DNA from: Kribbella sp. CA-293567
Lineage (GTDB): Bacteria > Actinomycetota > Actinomycetes > Propionibacteriales > Kribbellaceae
DNA length: 64,000 nt
Assembly: GCF_027627575.1 (NCBI RefSeq)
Contig: NZ_CP114065.1
Coordinates: 2,790,001 to 2,854,000 of the forward strand
Direction: 5' to 3'
In this document: positions 38,968 through 47,778 of the stretch, piece after piece
Position numbering within the stretch: position 1 is the stretch's first letter
How the letters are laid out: each line of letters opens with the position of its first letter
Program-made: the position numbers and the translations under genes
Notes under the pieces: model-generated
What the model saw: the letters and a program-made list of their open reading frames with translations, nothing else
Told to the model about the DNA's origin: nothing
Databases searched by the model: none

Positions 38968-40176
38968 CTCCGCGGGATCGGGCCCGGGCGGCGCGCTCAG
39001 CATCCAGTCGCTGAACTGCTTGGTGAACAAGTACCAGAGGCCGTCCGGGCCGAGACGCAGCTGCGTGCGGCCGGCGGTGACGCGGTTGCCCTCGATCACG
39101 CCGCCGAGAGCCTCGAGACCTTCCGCGAGCACGCTGGGATCGAGGTCGGCCGGGTGGTCGGTGGCTGCCGCGAGTCCGCCTGCGCCTCCTTCGCGCCAGG
39201 CCACAGCCCAGCTCGTGAGCTGCCGGGCGGTCAGGCCGGAGCGGTGGGCGAGATCGGCCAGGCCCGGCGTACCGAAGAGGTTGGCGGCTCGGCGCGCGAG
39301 GTCCTGCTCGCGGGTGAGGCCGAGCCCGCCGTCGCCGTCTCCCGCGGCCAGTTCCCAGGCTCGCCGCGCCGCGTCGGTCGCCAGCGCAACCAAGTCTTTG
39401 CCCTCGACCCCTGACTGCCGCGGCGGCTCCAGCACCTGTACGGCGGTCGGCGCGCCCGGCTGACTCAATGGACGCACAGGCTTCGGCAGCGGTCCGGGAC
39501 TTCGCTGGAAGGCCGCCTTCGCCAGTACGCCGACGGGTTGTCGTCTGATCGCCGGCGGCTCGGCACTCGTCGCCCGCCGGGCTCGGAGCGCCGACAGCAG
39601 TTCGTCCTTCTGTTTTCCACGCAGCAGGAGCAGCTCGAAAGGGTCGTCGTCCAGGGCGTCCGCGATCAGGTAGCAGACGGCGGCGGAATGCTTGCAGGGG
39701 ACGGCGTAATCCGGGCAGTTGCAAGCTGTTCGCACCTCACCCGAGTCCGGTAGCAGCTCCAGTCCCGCCGCTTGAGCGTCATCGACCAGTTCGGGCGGCA
39801 GTTCGCCGTCGAGCAGCGCGGCGACGCGGCCGATCTGCGCCGACACCACGTCGAGCACCGCCTCCCACTCGCGATCGTCGAACGCACGGATCTTCACCGT
39901 CACCTCGTACGGCGTGACGCGACTGCCCTGCACCGACGCCCGAACCACCCCTGGCTCCACCTCGACCGAGAGCACACTCCCGCGTCGCGCATACGACCGC
40001 CCGCGCCCCAGCCGGTTGGAATCCAGCTGCGCCTGCCGCTCCAACGCCCCCAACCAGGCCTTGCCCCACCAAGTCCCGCCGAACGGCCGTCGACTCCCCG
40101 CTCCTTTGGCAGCAGGCAGCCCGGCGTTCTCCCCGTCCCGCTGCCGCCACCCCTGCCAGGGCGTCCGCTCATTCAT
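38950..40176 (-). CDS. SWIM zinc-finger protein, partner of the SNF2 helicase
   Basis: A 408-residue protein with the SWIM motif C-x-C-x(n)-C-x-H at ACNCPDYAVPCKHSAAVCYLI (about 155-175). The N-terminal region FGGTWWGKAWLGALERQAQLDSNRLGRGRSYARRGSVLSVEVEPG is typical of the SWIM proteins encoded next to bacterial SNF2 ATPases. The C-terminal half is rich in Ala/Arg/Pro with a helical ARRAWELAAGDGDGGLGLTREQDLARRAANLFG. The start at 40176 lies 8 bp inside the end of the SNF2 gene, so the two are coupled. Such pairs are thought to act together on DNA, but their role is poorly defined. Confidence 0.9.
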   Translation of the reverse strand: MNERTPWQGWRQRDGENAGLPAAKGAGSRRPFGGTWWGKAWLGALERQAQLDSNRLGRGRSYARRGSVLSVEVEPGVVRASVQGSRVTPYEVTVKIRAFDDREWEAVLDVVSAQIGRVAALLDGELPPELVDDAQAAGLELLPDSGEVRTACNCPDYAVPCKHSAAVCYLIADALDDDPFELLLLRGKQKDELLSALRARRATSAEPPAIRRQPVGVLAKAAFQRSPGPLPKPVRPLSQPGAPTAVQVLEPPRQSGVEGKDLVALATDAARRAWELAAGDGDGGLGLTREQDLARRAANLFGTPGLADLAHRSGLTARQLTSWAVAWREGGAGGLAAATDHPADLDPSVLAEGLEALGGVIEGNRVTAGRTQLRLGPDGLWYLFTKQFSDWMLSAPPGPDPAELLGRP

Positions 40177-43153
40177 CGTCCAACCCCTCACTGGTCGAGG
40201 GGAGACCGCCGTAGAGCTCCTGGTGCTGACCGGAAGTGGACGACGTCTGCGCCGCGCCGTCGGCCGTGGAGGTCGAGCCGGGCGGAGCGCTGGCTGTGCT
40301 CTCAATGCTTGGTGCCCGGCCCACCGCGGAAGGGTTGTAGGCGCTTGCGGCGCCGGACTTCGCCGGGGTGGTCGACAACTCGACCAGTTCGGTCAGCTCG
40401 GTGTCGGAGAGCTCGCTGAGCCAGGATTCGCCGGAGCCGACGACGGCGTCGGCGAGTTGGCGCTTGGTAGCGATGACCGTGGAGATGCGGTCCTCCAGGG
40501 TGTTCTCGGTGACGAGTCGATGCACCTGAACCGGCCGGTCCTGGCCGATCCGGTAGGCGCGGTCCGTCGCCTGATCCTCGACCGCCGGATTCCACCAGCG
40601 GTCGTAGTGCACGACGTGAGTCGCCTTGGTCAGCGTCAGTCCGACCCCGCCGGCCTTCAGCGACAGCAGGAACACCTGCGCCTCACCCGCCTGGAACTGC
40701 TCGACCAACTGCTCCCGCTTCCGCACTCCGACGCCGCCGTGCAGGAACAGCGACCGCACCTGCCGCGCCGCCAGATGCGACTCGATCAGCCGGCACATCT
40801 CGACGTACTGGCTGAAGATCAGCACCGACTCACCCTCGGCCAGGATCACGTCGAGCAGCTCGTCCAGCGCCGCCAGTTTGCCCGAGCGCCGCGGGAGCGG
40901 ACCGGTCTCGTGCAGGAACTGCGCCGGGTGGTTGCAGACCTGCTTCAGCTGCGTCAGCAGACTCAGCACCAACCCCCGCCGTGCCATCCCCTCGGCCTCC
41001 TCGATCTTGGCCAGCGTCTCCTTCGCCACCGCCTGATAGAGCGTCGCCTGCTCCGCGGTCAGCGGTACGACGAGATCGTGCTCGGTCTTCGGCGGCAGCT
41101 CCGGTGCGATCCCCGGATCGCTCTTCTTCCGCCGCAACAGGAACGGCCGCGTCACCCGCGCCAGCCGGGCCGTCGCCTCCTCGTCGTGATACCGCTCGAC
41201 CGGCACCGCGATGTCGTGCCGGAACCGCTCCAGTGTCCCCAGCAACCCCGGCGCCGCCCAGTCCAGGATCGACCACAGCTCCGACAACCGGTTCTCCACC
41301 GGAGTTCCGGTCAACGCCAATCTGGTTGCTGCAGGCAACGTCCGCAGTGCGCGCGCCGTCCGGGACAACGGGTTCTTCGCGTGCTGCGCCTCGTCGGCGA
41401 CCGCGAGGCCCCAGAAGATCTCACCCAGCACCCGGTGATCCTGACGCACCACCCCGTACGTCGTCAGCACCACTTCGTCCGGCAGCAGCTCCGAGAGCGA
41501 ACGCCCGGCCCCGTGATACCGCCGTACCGGCACTTCGGGCGCGAACTTCGTCAACTCGCGCTCCCACGTGCCGAGCAGCGTCGACGGACACACCACCAAC
41601 GTCGGCCCACGACCGCGTCGCGACAACTGGAGGTGCAAGGCGATCACCTGGATCGTCTTGCCCAGCCCCATGTCGTCGGCCAGACACCCACCGAACCCCA
41701 GCTCGGCGAGCTGCGCCATCCAGGCGACCCCTCGGCGCTGGTAGTCACGCAAGGTCGCCCGCAAACCCACCGGATCGGCCAGCGGCTCCGGCTGTTCAGC
41801 GGCGCGCAGCCGCTCGACCATCGTCAGCAGCGAACCGTCCGGGTCGAAAGCGACCAGCTCGCCCTCGATCTGCACCGACCCCGTCAACGCGGCCCCCAGT
41901 GCCTCGGCGCCGCTGAGCTTCCGCGATCCACCGTGCCGCAGTTTGCGGACCAGTTCCTGATCGATGCGCACCCAACGCCCGCGCATCCGGATCATCGGCC
42001 GCTTCGCCTCCGCCAGCGCGGCGACCTCCGCCTCGGTCAACTCCTGCCCGTCCAGCGTCGGACGCCAGCGAAAAGCCAGCAACTCCGTCAGGCTGAAGTC
42101 AGGACCGGTCACCGCGCCCGGCGCTGGCGTGGCTTGCACAGCACCCCGCAGAGCGAGCTGACCCGCGAACAGTTCGGCCGGCCACAAGACCTCGATCCCG
42201 GCATCCTCGAGTGCGTTGCTGTCGCCGGCCAACTCGTCCAGTGCCTCATCGCCCACCGGCACCTCGGCCGGAGCCGCGTCGCGCAGAGCCACCCCCAAGG
42301 GCGGCCAAACCCGAGCGCCACGCCGCAAGGCCAGCAGCAGATCCGTCTCGGCCCGCTCACCCAAGGCCGCCAGTACTGCGGGAGGCGCGTTCCACACCTC
42401 CGCGACATCCACCAGCAGGCTCGGATCCACGCCACTGCGCAATTGCAGCACCGCCCGGAACTCGGAGTCGTCCTCAGGTGGTTCGATCCGAAGTACCAGC
42501 CGGGCACCTGCCTCCTCGCTCCGCGCGGTCTCCTCCAGCCAAGCCGTGGAACCGGTCAACGCGACCGGCCCGGCCTCGGCGAACGCAGCAGCACCGGCCC
42601 GTACTGCGACGCCCGCGGCCGGCGTCCGCACCAACGTGTCGGCGATCGCATCCCAGAACGCGCGCACGAGTTGCTCCGGATCGACCAGCCGGAGAGGCCG
42701 GGACCCCTCGATCGCCAACGCATGCCCGTACGCCGGCATCGCCGCCGCCAGACTCCGCAACCACCCGTGATCCGCCGGATCCAACGGCGCCACCCGCCAC
42801 GCTCCGAACCCAGCAGGGCTGACGTCGGGCACCAGCCGGCCCCGCCCGATCAACCCGACTCCCGCGAGGGCAGCCGCAGACCACGCTTGCCAACTCCGCG
42901 AGTCCGCTTGCCTGGTCTCGCCGCTTGCCGACAGCAGGAAAGCCAGCGCCTCCGTCATCCCCAGGGTCAGCACCGCCACCCGCACGCGGCGCACCTGATC
43001 GCCGCGGGGGAGCACCAACTCGGCCTTCTCGTCGGCGACGAGGCCGGTCGCCGCCAGGTCGCCGTACAGCGCCAAGCGCCCCGCTCGCGGCGGGTCGGCG
43101 GGTGCGAACACGACCTCCAACACCCTTCGAACCCTACCGATCACCGCCGACAT
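40169..43153 (-). CDS. SNF2-family DEAD/DEAH-box helicase
   Basis: A 994-residue Swi2/Snf2 ATPase. The N-terminal half (about 1-480) is the bacterial SNF2_N/DUF3670-like region. The helicase core has GVAWMAQLAELGFGGCLADDMGLGKTIQVIALHLQL (motif I, DDMGLGKT), VCPSTLLGTWERELTKF, VADEAQHAKN (DEAQ motif II), LALTGTPVENRLSELWSIL, VLIFSQYVEMCRLIESHL, FLLSLKAGGVGLTLTKATHVVHYDRWWNPAVEDQATDRAYRIGQ (motifs V/VI) and a short C-terminal tail. The ATG at 43153 follows GAAGGA. It uses ATP to translocate on duplex DNA or remodel protein-DNA complexes, in partnership with the SWIM protein. Confidence 0.95.
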   Translation of the reverse strand: MSAVIGRVRRVLEVVFAPADPPRAGRLALYGDLAATGLVADEKAELVLPRGDQVRRVRVAVLTLGMTEALAFLLSASGETRQADSRSWQAWSAAALAGVGLIGRGRLVPDVSPAGFGAWRVAPLDPADHGWLRSLAAAMPAYGHALAIEGSRPLRLVDPEQLVRAFWDAIADTLVRTPAAGVAVRAGAAAFAEAGPVALTGSTAWLEETARSEEAGARLVLRIEPPEDDSEFRAVLQLRSGVDPSLLVDVAEVWNAPPAVLAALGERAETDLLLALRRGARVWPPLGVALRDAAPAEVPVGDEALDELAGDSNALEDAGIEVLWPAELFAGQLALRGAVQATPAPGAVTGPDFSLTELLAFRWRPTLDGQELTEAEVAALAEAKRPMIRMRGRWVRIDQELVRKLRHGGSRKLSGAEALGAALTGSVQIEGELVAFDPDGSLLTMVERLRAAEQPEPLADPVGLRATLRDYQRRGVAWMAQLAELGFGGCLADDMGLGKTIQVIALHLQLSRRGRGPTLVVCPSTLLGTWERELTKFAPEVPVRRYHGAGRSLSELLPDEVVLTTYGVVRQDHRVLGEIFWGLAVADEAQHAKNPLSRTARALRTLPAATRLALTGTPVENRLSELWSILDWAAPGLLGTLERFRHDIAVPVERYHDEEATARLARVTRPFLLRRKKSDPGIAPELPPKTEHDLVVPLTAEQATLYQAVAKETLAKIEEAEGMARRGLVLSLLTQLKQVCNHPAQFLHETGPLPRRSGKLAALDELLDVILAEGESVLIFSQYVEMCRLIESHLAARQVRSLFLHGGVGVRKREQLVEQFQAGEAQVFLLSLKAGGVGLTLTKATHVVHYDRWWNPAVEDQATDRAYRIGQDRPVQVHRLVTENTLEDRISTVIATKRQLADAVVGSGESWLSELSDTELTELVELSTTPAKSGAASAYNPSAVGRAPSIESTASAPPGSTSTADGAAQTSSTSGQHQELYGGLPSTSEGLDDE

Positions 43154-43251
43154 CCCGGATTCCTTCGTCCACAGGCGCGACTTGACCTGAACATTAGTTG
43201 AGGTAGCAGGCTGGCGGCCACATCACCGGACGCGAAACGGAGCCCGAAGCC

Positions 43252-44226
43252 ATGAAGGCAGCAGTAGTGACCAAGTTCGGCGGCGCGGAGGTCATCGAGG
43301 TACGGAACTGGCCGGAACCGGTCGCCGGACCGGGCGAGGTTCTCGTCGACGTCGAACTGACCGACCTGATCTTCGTCGAGACGGCGATCCGCAAGGGCGA
43401 CCACGGCGGCTTCTTCGACGTCACACCGCCCTACGTGCCAGGCAACTCGTTCGGCGGGGTCGTGCGGTCGGTGGGTCCGGAGGTGGACGACAAGTGGATC
43501 GGACGAACCGTTCTCGGTCGCACCGCCGCCTTCGGTGCCCACGCCGAACTGACGGCCGCCGCCGTCGACCAGGTGGTCGAGGTGCCGGACGGTCTTGACC
43601 TGCAGACAGCGGTAGCGGTCTTCGGGGACGGCTTCACCGCAGTGCTACTCGAGCAGCTCGCGCCGAGCCTGCAAGGAAAAGAGGTGCTGATCACGGCCGC
43701 GGCCGGCGGCCTGGGCGTTCTGCTGGTCCAGCTTGCTCACCGGGCCGGCGCTCATGTCGTCGCCGCGGCGCGCGGCCAGGCCAAGCTCGACCTGGTCGAG
43801 GCACAGGGAGCGGACGTGGTGATCGACTACTCCGTCGCGGGCTGGGAAAAGCAAGTGCTGGAGGCAACGAACGGCAACGGGATCGACCTCGCGTTCGAGG
43901 GGGCGGGCGGCGAGCTCGGGGGAGTCGCGTTCGGCACCGTGAAGGACGGCGGCTGGTTCTCCGCGCACGGGGCGCCGAGCGGCGGCTTCGCGGCGTACGA
44001 TCCGGCCGAGGCAGAGCGGCGCGGCATCACCGTGAAGGGGATCATGGAGCTGCGCGTGGACAGCAGCGCAGTCTCCGTCACCGGTGAGGACGTGCTGCGG
44101 CGGGCGCTGCGCGGTGACCTGATGCCGGTGATCGACCGGACCTTCGCGCTGGAGCAGCTCGGCGAGGCCCACACCGCGGTCGAGGACAGGTCGCTGCTTG
44201 GTAAGGCTTTGATCAGGATTCGGTGA
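43252..44226 (+). CDS. Quinone oxidoreductase-like zinc-free MDR dehydrogenase
   Basis: A 324-residue medium-chain reductase. The N-terminal GroES-like half begins MKAAVVTKFGGAEVIEVRNWPEP and contains PPYVPGNSFGGVVRSVG. The Rossmann half has VLITAAAGGLGVLLVQLAHRAGAHVVAAA (NADPH site) and ADVVIDY. The zinc-ligand cysteines of alcohol dehydrogenases are absent, so it groups with QOR-type enzymes that reduce quinones or enals with NADPH. It is divergent from the SNF2 gene, with 98 bp between the starts. Confidence 0.92.
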   Translation: MKAAVVTKFGGAEVIEVRNWPEPVAGPGEVLVDVELTDLIFVETAIRKGDHGGFFDVTPPYVPGNSFGGVVRSVGPEVDDKWIGRTVLGRTAAFGAHAELTAAAVDQVVEVPDGLDLQTAVAVFGDGFTAVLLEQLAPSLQGKEVLITAAAGGLGVLLVQLAHRAGAHVVAAARGQAKLDLVEAQGADVVIDYSVAGWEKQVLEATNGNGIDLAFEGAGGELGGVAFGTVKDGGWFSAHGAPSGGFAAYDPAEAERRGITVKGIMELRVDSSAVSVTGEDVLRRALRGDLMPVIDRTFALEQLGEAHTAVEDRSLLGKALIRIR

Positions 44227-44331
44227 CCATCGGTTAGAGCGATCCCTCCCCGGGGAACTGGTTCAGTACCGGCAACCAGCGCCTCGAGGGAGGGCTGACC
44301 CATGTCGCTCAGTGAAGCAGCAGTACGACGG

Positions 44332-45672
44332 TCAGTTGTCGCCGACCGGCTGGTCGGAACGCTCGCCGACAGCAGGCGGCAGTGGTTGCGCCGACACGAT
44401 CGTGTTTCGGCCCTCACGCTTCGCGGTGAGCAGCGCGTTGTCGGCGGCCAGGACCAGCTGGTCCATGGTGCCGGCCACCTCCGGGTAGACCGCGGCACCG
44501 AACGAGGCCGGGACACCGGTGATGATCGTCTTGGAGGTTCCGGTCGTGCTGACCGCGACGGTCAGGCTGGCCAGCCGGTCCCGGATCCGCTCCGCGACCT
44601 CGAGCACCTCCCTCTCCGAGGCGCCGGGCAGCAGGATGGCCAACTCGTCGCCACCGACGCGCGCGACCAGGTCGCCCTGGCGGACCTCGGCGCGGACGCT
44701 CTCACCGACCGCCTTGAGTGCCTGGTCACCGGCGGGGTGCCCGTAGGTGTCGTTGATCTCCTTGAACTTGTCCAGGTCGAGCAGCAGCAGCCCGACCTGG
44801 CTGCGCAGCGTCTCGGCGCGTGCGAGCTCGACCGGCACCGCGCTGGCCCAGTACGACGGGGTGGCCAGGCCGGTCTTCACGTCCGTGCCGGCCGCCCGCT
44901 GGTACTGCGGGAGCAGCAGGTCGCGGTGCAGCGCGAGCACGGTCACCATCAGCACGGGGACGACCCATGGGTATGACGACTGCACTGCCGCGATCGCCAC
45001 GCCCAGGCCCAGCCCGGCGCAGACCACCAGCTGGTCGGACAGCTCGCCCAGCGCTTCGCGGGCGGTCGCCTCCGGGGAGGCCAGCAGGATCGCGCCGATC
45101 ACCAGCGCGTAGTTCACGAGCCACCAGGTCGCCGCGGCGGCGATCACGACGAGCAGGGTCCAGAAGCTGACCGGGACACGCGGCTCGGCGATCAGCCCTC
45201 CCGCCCGCAGTACGGCGGCAGCGGCGGCGCTGGCCAGGACGTAGGTCGACGTGGAGAAGATCTTGCGGTGGGCGACGGTCCGGCCGTACACGCGGAACCA
45301 GGAGTACAGGTACATCAGCGTGATCAGCGGGATCACCAGCGACAGCGGCAGCAACAGCAGGCTGGCGAAGACCCACAGGCACTTCAGGTTCGTGTGCGGT
45401 GAGGTGTTGGCGGCCATCTCCCGGCGGCGCTCGATCCCGCGCGCCGACTCCAGGTGCAGGACCGAGGCGACGGCCAGGACGGCGAAGGCCGCCCACTCCG
45501 AGGAGGTGACGCCGGCATGGGGCCCGGACAGCGTCGAGCGCACCGCGAGTGTGGTAATCGTGACCGCAATCACGTCAATTGCGAGCACATATCCCAACGC
45601 CGCAGGCGGCAACGACCAGAGCTTCCATTGCCGGGGTGGCACCCAGCTGCTCCGACCGATCAGAATCATCAT
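44332..45672 (-). CDS. Membrane diguanylate cyclase (GGDEF)
   Basis: A 446-residue integral membrane protein that makes cyclic di-GMP from GTP. Seven or eight hydrophobic helices (about 20-245) are followed by a GGDEF domain beginning AAGTDVKTGLATPSYW. The active-site motif is RVGGDELAIL (GGDEL variant, common in active enzymes). The inhibitory I-site RQGD lies five residues before it, so product feedback is expected. I chose the ATG at 45672, preceded by TGAGG; an in-frame GTG at 45681 is the alternative. The small GNDW-repeat gene starts 120 bp upstream on the other strand. Confidence 0.92.
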   Translation of the reverse strand: MMILIGRSSWVPPRQWKLWSLPPAALGYVLAIDVIAVTITTLAVRSTLSGPHAGVTSSEWAAFAVLAVASVLHLESARGIERRREMAANTSPHTNLKCLWVFASLLLLPLSLVIPLITLMYLYSWFRVYGRTVAHRKIFSTSTYVLASAAAAAVLRAGGLIAEPRVPVSFWTLLVVIAAAATWWLVNYALVIGAILLASPEATAREALGELSDQLVVCAGLGLGVAIAAVQSSYPWVVPVLMVTVLALHRDLLLPQYQRAAGTDVKTGLATPSYWASAVPVELARAETLRSQVGLLLLDLDKFKEINDTYGHPAGDQALKAVGESVRAEVRQGDLVARVGGDELAILLPGASEREVLEVAERIRDRLASLTVAVSTTGTSKTIITGVPASFGAAVYPEVAGTMDQLVLAADNALLTAKREGRNTIVSAQPLPPAVGERSDQPVGDN

Positions 45673-45791
45673 GAGCCTCACACAGTTCGACCTGAACGGT
45701 TATGCGTTCATCGTAACGGCCTGTTCACGTCAGGTCACCCCTGTGTCCGGATTCATTCAACGGACTACTCCTCTTCGAAGGGTCGAAAACC

Positions 45792-45980
45792 ATGAGCAAG
45801 GCAGCGCGCGCGACCGGCACCGGCAACGACTGGTTCATCGGCGGCAACGACTGGTTCCAGGGCGGAAACGACTGGTTCACAGGGGGTAACGACTGGTTCA
45901 CCGGTGGTGGCAACGACTGGTTCGCCGGTGGCAACGACTGGTTCGTCCCGACTTCCGTACCTGGCGGTAACGATTGGTGA
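45792..45980 (+). CDS. Seven-fold GNDW(F) repeat small protein
   Basis: A 62-residue protein with a 10-residue basic leader (MSKAARATGT) and seven copies of GNDW, six of them GNDWF, mostly in units GNDWF-x-G with x = I, Q, T, T, A. The unit before last has a longer VPTSVPG linker and the chain ends in GNDW. Reading-frame support: glycine codons vary (GGC, GGA, GGG, GGT) while the residues do not, and a GAAGGG site lies 9 bases before the ATG. There is no signal peptide, Cys or membrane segment. A leader plus repeated core suggests a multicore peptide precursor, but no modifying enzyme is nearby. It could also be a repeat-binding or structural peptide. I do not recognise the family. Confidence 0.75.
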   Translation: MSKAARATGTGNDWFIGGNDWFQGGNDWFTGGNDWFTGGGNDWFAGGNDWFVPTSVPGGNDW

Positions 45981-45982
45981 CG

Positions 45983-46002
45983 AAAGGTAAATCTTTACCT
46001 TT
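45983..46002. terminator. Short palindrome after the GNDW-repeat gene
   Basis: AAAGGTAAA-TC-TTTACCTTT is a perfect inverted repeat ending in TTT, 2 bp after the stop. The 2-nt spacer is too tight for an ideal hairpin, so it may instead be an operator. A/T-rich compared with its surroundings. Three CCGGAATT motifs lie in the next 100 bp. Confidence 0.4.
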
Positions 46003-46063
46003 GCCTTACGCTCGGCCGAACTGATATCGGAAAACGATCTCAGCCGGCCGCCCGGAATTCTCC

Positions 46064-47296
46064 TTACCGGAATTTTACCGAGTCGGCCGGAATTCGGCGG
46101 GCGCGCCGCCAGGCGGCGCCCGCCACTACCGCGGTGACGACTCCGGCGGCGCCCATCACGGCCAGCGCCAGGGAGGGCGTGAACCGCTCGGCCAGTACTC
46201 CGGCAAGCAGGATCCCGAACCCCTGACTGCTCTTCAGTGCGGTGCTCGCCACCCCGAACGCCTGACCCCGCTGGTGGTCCGGGACGGCCTGGACGAAGCT
46301 TGCGCTGGCCGGGAGGTGGTAGGAGGACGCGACGCCCGACAGCCCCCACAGGACTACCGTCACGGCCAGGCCCGGCTTGAGCGCGCAGAAGATCAGTGGA
46401 ACGCAGGCGGCGATCGCCAGTGGGCCGAGGAACCGCATCCGCCGCTCCGGCGGCCAGAGGGTGATCAGCCACATCCCGAGCACGGCGCCGGCGGGTTGGG
46501 CTGCCAGCAGGAGTCCGGCTGCTTTGGCGCCGCCGCCGATCTCGTCGGCGTACGGGACCGCCAGGCCTTCCACGGTCACGTAGAACCCGGCGACGGTCGC
46601 CAGAGCGACCAGAGCCCGCAGGCTCGGAGTACGGGCTACCAGGACTGCGCCTGCGGCCAGGTCCTTGAAGTAGCTTCGGCGTGGCTCGCCCTCGATGGTG
46701 GAGTGTGAAGGTGCCGGCCGGTGATGAACGCCGAAGGCAATGAAGGCCGCTGAGAGCAGGAACGTCGCGGAGTCGAGCAATAGTGCTCCGGAGGTGCCGA
46801 CGGCGACCACGGCAAGACCGCCCGTGCCGAAGCCCAGCACCTGACTGAACTGGACGACCATGTCGTTCGCGGCCTTGCCGAGAACGTAGTGGTCGCCTGG
46901 CAGTACCACCGGCAGGGTGGCGGCCCGGGCGGCGTTGAACGGTGAACCGAAGGCCTGCAACGCGACCAGCAGGAGGATGACGACCAGCAGCGGCAGCGCG
47001 TTGATCGCCATCGCGGCCACCAGGACGGCGCGCGCGAGGTCCGTGATGATCATCACCCGGCGGCGCGGGTACCGGTCGGCGAACCCGGCCAGCAGCGGAC
47101 CGAAGATCAGGTCCGGGATGTAGGTGAGCGCGTAGGCGAGCGCGGTCAGACCGGCCGATTCGGTGCGCTCGAAGACCAGCACCGACAGTGCGACCCGGGC
47201 CAGTTGGTCGCCGATCACCGACAGCACGCCCGCCGCGAAGAGCGCGCGGAACTCGGGATGCCCGAACACGTCGCGCCAGCGCGCCTTCTCCGTCAC
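46064..47296 (-). CDS. MFS transporter
   Basis: A 410-residue permease with about 12 predicted membrane helices, of the actinobacterial drug-exporter-like type (opening WRDVFGHPEFRALFAAGVLSVIGDQLARVALSVLVFERT). The loop 2-3 motif appears as LAGFADRYPRRRVMIITDLARA, the MFS signature A pattern. A GTG start at 47296 is used. It converges on the GNDW-repeat gene, 83 bp away. Substrate unknown; export of a peptide is possible but unsupported. Confidence 0.92.
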   Translation of the reverse strand: MTEKARWRDVFGHPEFRALFAAGVLSVIGDQLARVALSVLVFERTESAGLTALAYALTYIPDLIFGPLLAGFADRYPRRRVMIITDLARAVLVAAMAINALPLLVVILLLVALQAFGSPFNAARAATLPVVLPGDHYVLGKAANDMVVQFSQVLGFGTGGLAVVAVGTSGALLLDSATFLLSAAFIAFGVHHRPAPSHSTIEGEPRRSYFKDLAAGAVLVARTPSLRALVALATVAGFYVTVEGLAVPYADEIGGGAKAAGLLLAAQPAGAVLGMWLITLWPPERRMRFLGPLAIAACVPLIFCALKPGLAVTVVLWGLSGVASSYHLPASASFVQAVPDHQRGQAFGVASTALKSSQGFGILLAGVLAERFTPSLALAVMGAAGVVTAVVAGAAWRRARRIPADSVKFR

Positions 47297-47778
47297 CGCC
47301 CCACCACCATGCCGGAGACCTTAACCACAATCCGTGGCCTGACACCTTCTCTTCGTGACACCGAGGGTTTCCCTGCAGGCCCACCCGCTGCCGATGTGAT
47401 CGAACGCACGGTGACTGGTCAGTACCAGCACTGACACTGGTGTGCTGCATTCAAGGGTTTGAACCGGCGGATCAGTGTCAAAAGTGGCAGCCGGTGACAC
47501 GGGACTTGTCCGGCGGCCGTAGACTGGTCTTGTCTGGTACCGGGGTTTGGGCGGGGCGGCTCCGACCCTGGTACCGGACCCTTTCTCTGTCCGGGGGTCT
47601 CTCCCCGATGACGCGCACGCTGCCTGCCGATACTCCGCTGAAACTGTCGGTGCGACCCGGTAGCGTTCTTCTTGCCAGGGGCGGCTCCTGGGCGTGCTTC
47701 CTTCTCCTTAACCAGGCATGTAGCGCGTCTGCTCTCCGCCCCTGGCACTTCACGCTGACTACTCCGGGGGAGGCATCG
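47297..47778 (+). other. Structured leader upstream of the RING-TerD gene
   Basis: 482 bp without a gene I trust. At 47415-47441 CTGGT, ACCAG and CTGGT alternate, with GTCAGT/ACTGAC nested, giving mutually exclusive hairpins. At 47536-47575 GGTACC and GGTACC, with GGGT/ACCC inside, can form a long hairpin. CGGGG/CCCCG follows near 47595. A frame in phase with the downstream gene is open from 47440, but GGGGGAGG before 47779 marks the likely start. Confidence 0.4.

Noticed and set aside
39914..43201. A 1095-codon open frame antisense to the SNF2/SWIM genes
   Set aside because: Arg/Pro/Gln-rich shadow with no domains; the opposite strand has clear helicase motifs.
44302..44976. Plus-strand frame beginning MSLSEAAVRR with a GAGGGAGGG sequence upstream
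   Set aside because: It runs antisense through the GGDEF domain and shows no normal codon use after the first few residues.
45765..47450. Minus-strand frame whose end reads the GNDW repeat DNA as EPVVA repeats
   Set aside because: Synonymous variation in the repeat fits the plus-strand frame, and the MFS gene uses a different minus-strand frame with clear membrane helices.
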